Origin: Campylobacterales bacterium
Lineage (GTDB): Bacteria > Campylobacterota_A > Desulfurellia > JAADFJ01
Length of the DNA: 6,134 nucleotides
Direction of reading: 5' to 3'
Assembly: GCA_027080125.1 (NCBI GenBank)
Contig: JALWSW010000111.1
Coordinates: 1-6,134, forward strand
The notes below the pieces were generated by a model. It saw nothing but the letters and a program-made list of their open reading frames with translations. It did not search any database and was not told where the DNA came from. Every line of letters starts with the position of its first letter. The stretch's first letter is position 1. Of this stretch, positions 1 to 5,202 are shown one piece after another. The translations under genes were made by a program, and so were the position numbers.

Positions 1-133
1 TCTGATGTATCCTGACTATTTGTGAAGCAAGATCTGACAAAACAGCCGGATCGATACCGTATTCGGAATCGCCCTTGAGAGCCTCTCCGCTTAATTTGAG
101 CAGTATGCGTTTATACTGAACAGCCTGCGGCAT
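1..133 (-). CDS. pyrH: UMP kinase, N-terminal part (cut by window start)
   Basis: UMP kinase phosphorylates UMP to UDP with ATP in cytosolic pyrimidine nucleotide synthesis. Only the first 44 codons are in the window. The translation begins MPQAVQYKRILLKLSGEAL and continues with GDSEYGIDPAVL and an amphipathic helix (SDLASQIV). The KLSGEAL segment (residues 13-19) is the nucleotide-binding glycine loop of the bacterial PyrH amino-acid-kinase family, and the GID-P-VL stretch is also typical. The start is well fixed: an in-frame TAA lies directly before the ATG, and no other start codon occurs before the conserved motif. The ATG sits 23 bases inside the end of tsf in another frame, with no good Shine-Dalgarno sequence, so translation is probably coupled to tsf. 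Position after rpsB-tsf matches the common bacterial order, in which frr usually follows. Identification is firm; the rest of the protein is not visible. Confidence 0.93.
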   Translation of the reverse strand, partial: MPQAVQYKRILLKLSGEALKGDSEYGIDPAVLSDLASQIVRIHQ

Positions 134-722
134 TTATTTCAAATCGTGCAAATCTGACTACCTTGATATTCTCACCGAGTTTTCCGATAGTGCGCTTGAT
201 AAGATCCCCGACACTCTCTTTATCGTTTTTTATAAACGGTTGTTCGACAAGGCAGTTTTTCTCATAAAATTTTTCCAGTTTGCCTTCTACAATCTTATCG
301 ATAATAGCAGCAGGTTTTCCCTGCTCAAGCAATGTTTCTCTCTCTATTTTCATTTCTTTTTCAAGTGTTTCTTTGGGAACCGAATCTCTGTCAAGGTATG
401 CCGGATTCGCTGCTGCTATATGCATAGCTATATCTTTGAGAAGCTGAGCAAAATCCTCGGTGTTTGCAACAAAATCAGTTTCGCATGCAAGCTCGACCAA
501 GACTCCTATTTTGCCTCCCATATGAATATAGGAGCCTATTTTTCCGTTCGCTGTTTCTCTTCCGGCTTTCTTTGCCGCTGAGGCTATCCCTTTTTTTCTT
601 AGCAGCTCTATTGCCTTATCAAAATCGCCTTCCGCCTCAACCAAAGCCTTTTTGCATGCCATCATTCCGGCGCCGGTGGCTTTTCTCAAGTTCATTACAT
701 CTTTGGCATTTATATTACCCAT
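111..722 (-). CDS. tsf: Translation elongation factor Ts (short form)
   Basis: EF-Ts is the cytosolic guanine-nucleotide exchange factor that releases GDP from EF-Tu. The 203-residue product has the N-terminal UBA-like domain (about residues 5-45, with LRKATGAGMMACKKAL at 12-27). The core module follows, with the signature ETDFVAN at 81-87; D83 and F84 correspond to the TDFV residues that push into EF-Tu near its magnesium site. The later GKPAAIIDKIVEGKLEKF stretch (about 135-152) is also family-typical. At about 200 residues it is the short type seen in Thermus and many other lineages. It lacks much of the second core module and coiled coil of the 283-residue E. coli protein, so the length is not a truncation. 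The ATG overlaps the rpsB stop as TAATG, and an AGGAG lies 8 bases upstream (731-735) inside rpsB, so the two genes are co-transcribed and probably translationally coupled. Confidence 0.97.
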   Translation of the reverse strand: MGNINAKDVMNLRKATGAGMMACKKALVEAEGDFDKAIELLRKKGIASAAKKAGRETANGKIGSYIHMGGKIGVLVELACETDFVANTEDFAQLLKDIAMHIAAANPAYLDRDSVPKETLEKEMKIERETLLEQGKPAAIIDKIVEGKLEKFYEKNCLVEQPFIKNDKESVGDLIKRTIGKLGENIKVVRFARFEINAAGCSV

Positions 723-1489
723 TATTCATTCTCCTCTTTTTCCTCAATATCATTATTATCTGCATTATCGGCTGATTCATCAACCTGATCTTTCTGAAAT
801 CTTCCCTGTCCGGCAACGATAATATCGGCAATCTTTCCGGCAAACAGTTTTATCGACTTTATCGCATCATCATTGCCAGGGATTACATAATCTATAGGAT
901 CCGGGTCGCAATTTGTATCTACGATTGCTATTATAGGTATGGAGAGCAGTTTGGCTTCCTTAACCGCGAGATATTCCCGCACAATATCAACAACAAAGAG
1001 CGCATCAGGCAATCCGTCGAAATCTTTAATACCTCCAAGATATCTTTCGAGTCTGCTAATCCTCTTTATTATCTTTTTTGCCTCTTTTTTAGGCAGTTTG
1101 TCAAGTTCTCCCGCATCGGCTTCGGCTTTCAGACGTTTCAGGTTTGCAATACTTTTTTGAAACGTATTCCTGTTTGTAAACAGACCCGGGGGCCATTTCT
1201 CGGTAATATAAGGCATACTGCATCGCTGAGCCTCGGAAGTCACTATTTCCTGCCCCTGTTTTTTTGTGCAGACCATCATAATTTTTTTGTTTTTAGAAGC
1301 CAAATCATAAACAAATTCGGCAGCCTTGTTAAAAAGCTTCAAGGTTTTTTGAAGATCAACAATATGGATACCCTTTCTTGCGCCAAAGATATATGGCGCC
1401 ATCTTCGGATTCCACCGCCTGGTCTGATGCCCGAAATGCACACCCGACTCTAACAATTCCTTCATCTTTACAGTAATCTGCTGTTCCAT
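722..1489 (-). CDS. rpsB: Small ribosomal subunit protein uS2
   Basis: S2 is a late-assembling protein of the 30S subunit that also helps hold S1 on the ribosome. The 255-residue product shows the family hallmarks: SGVHFGHQTRRWNPKM (15-30), PYIFGARKGIHIVDL (32-46), the WPPGLFTN region (99-106), PDALFVVDI (161-169) and the C-terminal IPIIAIVDTNCDP (184-196). It ends in a short acidic tail rich in D, E and N (about 236-255). I chose the ATG at 1489 because a full AGGAGG lies 4 bases upstream (1494-1499) and the resulting N-terminus matches the family length. An in-frame ATG at 1516 would add nine residues, but it has no ribosome binding site and lies inside a leader hairpin. It is first in the rpsB-tsf-pyrH cluster. 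S2 represses its own rpsB-tsf mRNA in E. coli; a similar loop here is inference from the leader structure. Confidence 0.97.
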   Translation of the reverse strand: MEQQITVKMKELLESGVHFGHQTRRWNPKMAPYIFGARKGIHIVDLQKTLKLFNKAAEFVYDLASKNKKIMMVCTKKQGQEIVTSEAQRCSMPYITEKWPPGLFTNRNTFQKSIANLKRLKAEADAGELDKLPKKEAKKIIKRISRLERYLGGIKDFDGLPDALFVVDIVREYLAVKEAKLLSIPIIAIVDTNCDPDPIDYVIPGNDDAIKSIKLFAGKIADIIVAGQGRFQKDQVDESADNADNNDIEEKEENE

Positions 1490-1493
1490 CTTG

Positions 1494-1499
1494 CCTCCT
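1494..1499 (-). promoter_or_regulatory. Ribosome binding site of rpsB
   Basis: A perfect AGGAGG is read on the minus strand 4 bases before the ATG at 1489. It decides the start in favour of 1489 over the in-frame ATG at 1516. The six bases immediately 5' of it (ACTCAC, 1505-1500) are complementary to the loop of the upstream hairpin, so its accessibility may be regulated. Confidence 0.85.
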
Positions 1500-1547
1500 G
1501 TGAGTTTTTCCTCCATAAAGTTTTTACAGCACTCACAAAACTTTATG
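1500..1547 (-). promoter_or_regulatory. Structured rpsB mRNA leader: hairpin with possible pseudoknot
   Basis: On the minus-strand transcript, CATAAAGTTTT (1547-1537) and AAAACTTTATG (1524-1514) form a perfect 11-bp inverted repeat around a 12-base loop (1536-1525). The first six loop bases, GTGAGT (1536-1531), are complementary to ACTCAC (1505-1500), which lies directly against the AGGAGG Shine-Dalgarno sequence. An eight-base linker (GAGGAAAA) joins the hairpin to that segment. Both pairings together make an H-type pseudoknot. Alternatively, the loop helix could extend over the Shine-Dalgarno sequence at the cost of the bottom of the loop end of the first stem (U-A, two G-U and U-A pairs with 1499-1496). 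The pairings are seen directly. That this is a control element, for example for S2 feedback as known in E. coli rpsB, is inference. Confidence 0.5.
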
Positions 1548-1562
1548 TGCGATTTTCTCTAT

Positions 1563-1590
1563 CTTTTAGCATATAAAAAAAATATTTCAA
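1563..1590 (-). promoter_or_regulatory. Candidate promoter of rpsB-tsf-pyrH
   Basis: On the minus strand, TTGAAA (1590-1585, five of six to TTGACA) and TAAAAG (1568-1563, four of six to TATAAT) are separated by 16 bases, with a T-rich spacer. A start near 1556 would place the leader hairpin only some ten bases from the 5' end of the mRNA. The -10 match is weak, and a nearby TATGCT (1573-1568) is an alternative -10 without a well-spaced -35. Confidence 0.35.
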
Positions 1591-1622
1591 GCAGATTCAG
1601 TCGTAAAATGATTTTCGGTTTA

Positions 1623-1650
1623 TTGCCTTTGGGAGATAAAAAGTTATAAT
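1623..1650 (+). promoter_or_regulatory. Candidate promoter of the ClC gene
   Basis: A perfect TATAAT (1645-1650) is preceded at 16 bases by a weak -35, TTGCCT (1623-1628). Transcription would start near 1657, about 40 bases before the chosen start codon. It is arranged back-to-back with the rpsB promoter, with roughly 30 bases between their -35 boxes. Confidence 0.5.
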
Positions 1651-1696
1651 GGACGAGTTTAGATAATTCTTAGTGATTAAAAACAGAAGGGGATTT

Positions 1697-3445
1697 ATGA
1701 AATATTATATCACATCGATTAGTAAGCGGTTTCCGAAAGAAAAGCTGTATGATAATTTAAAACTGAATCTTATAGCGGTTGCTGTTGGTATTGTCGGAGG
1801 ACTTGGAGCGGTTCTATTCAGATGGCTTATCTACTCTATTAACGATTTTTCGTTTTTTCATAAGTTCTCAATCAATTTCATCGCTCCGGTGCATAACAGT
1901 CTCGGACTCTCTGTGCTGATTGTGCCTATGATTGGCGGATTAATTGTGGGGCTTATAACATATTATTTTGCTCCTGAAACAAAAGGACACGGGGTTCCTG
2001 AGGTGATGGAGGCGATGTTCAAAAAAGAGGGGATAATCAGACCAAGGGTTGTGGTTGCAAAAACTATAGCTTCAGGAGTTTGTCTTGGAACCGGAGGTTC
2101 AGCCGGAAGAGAAGGTCCGATTGTTCAGATTGGGAGCGCATTCGGGTCTGTTGTTAGCCAGCTTTTAAAACTAACAGCAAGCAACCGCAAGGTGCTTGTA
2201 GGATGCGGAGCAACAGCCGGCATTGCAGCAACATTCAACGCCCCGATTGCAGGGGTGATTTTTTCCATAGAGCTTATATTGCTTGAATTTAGAACCGAGT
2301 CGTTTGTTCCGCTGGTGCTCTCCTCTGTGTTTGCCACTATAGTATCGAGAATCTTTCTCGGAAGCAATCCTACCTTTATCGTTCCGATGTATCATTTTCA
2401 GTCGCTTTATGAGCTGATTTTCTATCTTATAATGGGGATTATGGCAGGATTTCTCGGTATAATCATCATCAAAACACTTTACGGCATAGAAGATATATTT
2501 GATAAAATAAGGATTCATCCTCTTGTAAAGCCAGCAATAGGCGGATTGATTGTGGGAGTTGTCGGATTGAAGTTTCCACAAATATTCGGCGTCGGGTATT
2601 CCACAGTTACCTCAATTCTGAATTTCAATTATGGAAATCCGACCGGCTTTCTTATGCTGTCGCTTCTTTTCCTGCTGATAGCCAAAATCATAGCCCTTTC
2701 GGTTACGCTTGGTTCGGGTGGTTCAGGAGGCGTTTTTGCACCCTCACTGTTCATTGGAGCCGTGTTTGGGTCGTTATATGGTGCATTTATCAATATTTTG
2801 TTTCCTGCTATAAGCGCTCCGTATCCGGCATACGGTCTTGTTGGCATGGCAGCGGTGTTCTCTGCCACCGGAAGAGCCACATTGACCTCTATTATTATGC
2901 TTTTTGAGATGTCGAGGAATTATGATATTATTATTCCACTGATTTTTGCGTGTGTTCTGGCAGACATTATTAGTCATATATTCTATAGTAGAACGATTTA
3001 TACCGAGAAACTCTCAAGACGGGGAGTTGTCATACCTCATGGACTTGAGATAAATATTCTGAAAAACAAAAAGGTTGAAGATGTAATGATAAAAGATGTA
3101 ATAACGGTAAAAGTGAACGAATCGATTCAGGATGTGAACAACAAGATTCTGAAAACCGGTCATGAAGGATTTCCGGTTGTAAATGACAATAATGAATTAA
3201 TCGGAATGGTCACAGGGCTTGATATACTCAAACATAGAGAAAGAGGAGGTGATATGTCTCTGCCTGTGCTCAAGATATACAGCAAAGATCTGGTTTTGAC
3301 ATATCCTGATGAAACACTTTATCAGGCACTGAAGAAAATGAGAAAGAAAAAGATCTCTCACCTCCCTGTTGTTGACAGAGATAGTCATAAAAGATTGGTG
3401 GCTATTATTACAAAAGGCGATCTTATTATGTATAAGGATTTGTAA
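1697..3445 (+). CDS. ClC-family chloride channel/transporter with two CBS domains
   Basis: This is an inner-membrane anion channel or Cl-/H+ antiporter. The 582-residue product has a ClC membrane core (about 20-440) and two CBS domains (about 457-513 and 523-582), which in this family bind nucleotides and tune transport. Anion-site motifs are all visible: GHGVPE (97-102, histidine where E. coli ClC-ec1 has its chloride-coordinating serine), GSAGREGP (134-141, E139 being the gating glutamate), GGVFAPS (344-350) and Y435, matching the central tyrosine. In the FSIELIL segment (189-195), L193 falls where ClC-ec1 has its inner proton glutamate E203. The ATG at 1697 is preferred over an in-frame GTG at 1673 because AGGGG lies 4 bases upstream. 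It is monocistronic, with its own promoter and terminator. The mode (channel or exchanger) and the preferred anion cannot be settled from sequence; the family call is firm. Confidence 0.95.
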   Translation: MKYYITSISKRFPKEKLYDNLKLNLIAVAVGIVGGLGAVLFRWLIYSINDFSFFHKFSINFIAPVHNSLGLSVLIVPMIGGLIVGLITYYFAPETKGHGVPEVMEAMFKKEGIIRPRVVVAKTIASGVCLGTGGSAGREGPIVQIGSAFGSVVSQLLKLTASNRKVLVGCGATAGIAATFNAPIAGVIFSIELILLEFRTESFVPLVLSSVFATIVSRIFLGSNPTFIVPMYHFQSLYELIFYLIMGIMAGFLGIIIIKTLYGIEDIFDKIRIHPLVKPAIGGLIVGVVGLKFPQIFGVGYSTVTSILNFNYGNPTGFLMLSLLFLLIAKIIALSVTLGSGGSGGVFAPSLFIGAVFGSLYGAFINILFPAISAPYPAYGLVGMAAVFSATGRATLTSIIMLFEMSRNYDIIIPLIFACVLADIISHIFYSRTIYTEKLSRRGVVIPHGLEINILKNKKVEDVMIKDVITVKVNESIQDVNNKILKTGHEGFPVVNDNNELIGMVTGLDILKHRERGGDMSLPVLKIYSKDLVLTYPDETLYQALKKMRKKKISHLPVVDRDSHKRLVAIITKGDLIMYKDL

Positions 3446-3465
3446 TCCGGCGCCGGATTTATTTT
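3444..3465 (+). terminator. Rho-independent terminator after the ClC gene
   Basis: A perfect 16-base palindrome, AATCCGGCGCCGGATT (3444-3459), overlaps the TAA stop codon and is followed by TATTTTT. It can fold as a 6-bp GC-containing stem with a GCGC loop. The T run is only on the plus side, so it should act on the ClC transcript and insulate the heat-shock operon from read-through. Confidence 0.7.
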
Positions 3466-3514
3466 TGTCTAGATAACCGAATGCTAAAGAGGCAATCGAA
3501 AATATAAAAACTAC

Positions 3515-3542
3515 TTGACATTGCTCTTCACAAGACTATCTT
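3515..3542 (+). promoter_or_regulatory. Promoter of the hrcA-grpE-dnaK operon
   Basis: A perfect TTGACA (3515-3520) is followed after 16 bases by TATCTT (3537-3542, four of six to TATAAT). This is a vegetative-sigma-type promoter, as expected for operons controlled by HrcA rather than by a heat-shock sigma factor. The CIRCE operator begins 2 bases after the -10 box and covers the expected start point near 3549. Confidence 0.75.
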
Positions 3543-3543
3543 A

Positions 3544-3570
3544 TTAGCAGATTATGATAGAGAGTGCTAA
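3544..3570 (+). promoter_or_regulatory. CIRCE operator (HrcA binding site), left arm degenerate
   Basis: The right arm GAGTGCTAA (3562-3570) matches the CIRCE consensus exactly. The left arm TTAGCAGAT (3544-3552) matches TTAGCACTC in its outer six bases only. The 9-base spacer is the canonical length. The site covers the expected transcription start and ends three bases before the hrcA ATG, so it also includes the ribosome binding region. HrcA binding here would block hrcA-grpE-dnaK transcription until heat stress draws HrcA out of its active form. Location, geometry and the downstream hrcA gene make the call firm despite three mismatches. Confidence 0.9.
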
Positions 3571-3573
3571 TTT

Positions 3574-4602
3574 ATGAGAACCATAAAAAACGAGAGACTT
3601 CACAAAATATTGGGAATCGTTGTGGAAAACTATATAAAGGAGGGTAGGTCTGAGGGATCGCGTAAGATTGTGAAAAAATACAATCTATCAATATCGCCCG
3701 CTACGCTCAGAAATGCCCTTTGCGATCTTGCCGATATGGGATACCTGAAAAGTGTATATACCTCAAGTGGCAAGGTGCCAACTGATATCGGATATAAATA
3801 TTATGTTGACAATATACTGAAAAAGGAGAGAGACTCTAACGCAGTAATTCCGGTTTTTGTCAAAAACAGCGATACGTTAAGAACAGCGATAACCACCGTT
3901 TCTTCATGGCTGTCACGTCAAAGCAGTCATTTTGTTATGATTACTGCTCCGGAGCTTACAGAGCTGAAGCTCAAAAAGATAGATTTGATAAATCTTGATA
4001 AAACAAAAGGATGTCTTGTCGTTATTTTGGAATATGGGTGGACGATAAGCGAGATTGTCAATACCGATGAGGAAGGGATTCTATATCTGAAAGAGATTGT
4101 TGCAACTATAAACTCGCGGTATAGAGATTTTCCAATTAAAGATATAAAAGACAACATAATAAGCGAAATCAGAGAAAAAAAGGAAAAATGCGAACAGCTT
4201 TACAACTCGATAATAAATTTATACGATAAGTTATATGACAAAAAAAGAAGGGTTGCCGTAAGTGGTATTGATAATCTTCTCGAAATGCAAAAGCTGCATT
4301 CAGATATCGGTTTTTTAAAATCGCTTGTATCGTTGCTTGAGAAAAAGGAGATGATTGTGAATATACTTAGTGATGTAATAGACAGTTCGGGATCGAAAAT
4401 ATTTATAGGAAAAAGTAATCCTTTCGGATTACCGGAGGAAACATCGCTTATAGCCTCTGATTACAACGTAAAAAACAGTAGAGGCTTTATAAGTATAATA
4501 GGTCCCTCGAGAATGAAATATAAACAGAACCTGATGTTGATTGATCAGGCGTCTGTTCAACTCAAATGGTTTGTAGAAAGATATGAGGAGGGCAATAGGT
4601 AG
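3574..4602 (+). CDS. hrcA: Heat-inducible transcription repressor HrcA
   Basis: HrcA is a dimeric DNA-binding repressor of class I heat-shock genes that binds CIRCE and depends on GroEL for activity. The 342-residue product is of normal family length. The N-terminal winged helix-turn-helix (about 1-80) contains GRSEGSRKIVKKYNLSISPA (24-43), the recognition helix region SPATLRNALCDL (41-52) and the wing motif TSSGKVPTDIGYKYYVD (63-79). These match the usual SPATIRNEM and TSAGRVPTDKGYR signatures, with LC replacing the usual EM in the recognition helix. The rest is the GAF-like and dimerisation region, ending in IIGPSRMKYKQ (about 315-325), the family's typical C-terminal motif. The ATG lies 3 bases after the CIRCE right arm. 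There is no strong Shine-Dalgarno sequence, only GAGAG-like bases about ten bases upstream, within or next to CIRCE. The gene is first in its operon and autoregulated by inference. Confidence 0.96.
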   Translation: MRTIKNERLHKILGIVVENYIKEGRSEGSRKIVKKYNLSISPATLRNALCDLADMGYLKSVYTSSGKVPTDIGYKYYVDNILKKERDSNAVIPVFVKNSDTLRTAITTVSSWLSRQSSHFVMITAPELTELKLKKIDLINLDKTKGCLVVILEYGWTISEIVNTDEEGILYLKEIVATINSRYRDFPIKDIKDNIISEIREKKEKCEQLYNSIINLYDKLYDKKRRVAVSGIDNLLEMQKLHSDIGFLKSLVSLLEKKEMIVNILSDVIDSSGSKIFIGKSNPFGLPEETSLIASDYNVKNSRGFISIIGPSRMKYKQNLMLIDQASVQLKWFVERYEEGNR

Positions 4603-5202
4603 ATGTCAAACGAAAATGATATTAAGTTAAAGAAAACCGAAAGCAAAGCGGAGAAAAAGACACAGAAGGAGAAGGCGATTAAAACAGGTGAATATAGTCA
4701 ACTATTAGATAAATATAACGATTTAAATGATAGATATGTAAGGCTTTATGCGGATTTTGAGAATTATAAAAAGCAATCGTCAAAAGAGAAGTTGAATATT
4801 GCAAGAGTTGCTACCAGAGATGTAGTGAAAGATTTTTTGCCGATTGCCGATGAGCTTGAAAATACATTGAAAATGGCTGAAAAATTTGCCGACAGTGTTG
4901 ATGAGAATATGAAGAAATTTATGGAGGGTGTGGAATTAATATTAAAGAAGATAAATTCGATTTTGGAGGGTAAAGGCGTAAGGGCAATTGATACCTCAAA
5001 CAAGCAATTCGATCCCAATATTCATGAGGCTATAATGATAGATAAAAAGAGTGAGCTGCCGAAAAACAGCATTATAGCTGAGGTTCAGAAGGGATATATA
5101 ATGGATGAGTTATGCTTAAGACCTGCAAGGGTCATTGTAAGCGGCAAAGAAGAAAACAAAGATATAGCAACCAATAATAAAACGGAGGAAGAGAATGAGT
5201 AA
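4603..5202 (+). CDS. grpE: Nucleotide exchange factor GrpE
   Basis: GrpE is the cytosolic co-chaperone that releases ADP from DnaK and so sets the pace of the DnaK folding cycle. The 199-residue product has a charged, lysine-rich N-terminal tail (1-30) and the long dimerising helix (about 31-90, with YVRLYADFENYKKQ and the DFLPIADELENTL segment at 77-89). A C-terminal beta-wing domain follows, with FDPNIHEAIM (136-145) and GYIMDELCLRPARVIVS (164-180), the GrpE signature that contacts the DnaK ATPase domain. An acidic, asparagine-rich tail ends it. The ATG abuts the hrcA stop codon directly (TAG then ATG). AGGAGG lies 11 bases upstream (4586-4591), rather far, so coupling to hrcA translation is likely. 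Confidence 0.97.
   Translation: MSNENDIKLKKTESKAEKKTQKEKAIKTGEYSQLLDKYNDLNDRYVRLYADFENYKKQSSKEKLNIARVATRDVVKDFLPIADELENTLKMAEKFADSVDENMKKFMEGVELILKKINSILEGKGVRAIDTSNKQFDPNIHEAIMIDKKSELPKNSIIAEVQKGYIMDELCLRPARVIVSGKEENKDIATNNKTEEENE
5184..5189 (+). promoter_or_regulatory. Ribosome binding site of dnaK
   Basis: GGAGGA lies five bases before the dnaK ATG and inside the end of grpE. It supports the start at 5195, which overlaps the grpE stop by eight bases. Confidence 0.8.

Noticed and set aside
240..1453. Plus-strand open frames at 240-581, 464-775, 939-1160 and 1157-1453
   Set aside because: They lie antisense to tsf and rpsB, have low-complexity Phe/Ser/Leu-rich products without recognisable domains, and lack supported start sites.
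1514..1516. In-frame ATG upstream of rpsB that would give a 264-residue protein
   Set aside because: No ribosome binding site precedes it, it lies in the arm of the leader hairpin, and the ATG at 1489 has a perfect AGGAGG and fits the S2 family N-terminus.
1526..1553. CIRCE-like sequence in the rpsB leader (ACAGCACTC on the plus strand)
   Set aside because: The left-arm match is seven of nine, but the partner arm at the canonical spacing does not match and the best offset gives only five of nine. The resemblance is explained by the hairpin loop sequence.
1673..1675. GTG start that would add eight residues to the ClC protein
   Set aside because: The only good Shine-Dalgarno match (AGGGG at 1688-1692) lies downstream of it and fits the ATG at 1697.
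2125..3388. Minus-strand open frames inside the ClC gene
   Set aside because: Antisense shadows of a well-supported coding region, with no family resemblance or ribosome binding sites.
3444..3459. Perfect palindrome AATCCGGCGCCGGATT as a possible protein-binding site
   Set aside because: It overlaps the stop codon and is followed by a T run on the plus strand, which a terminator hairpin explains better.
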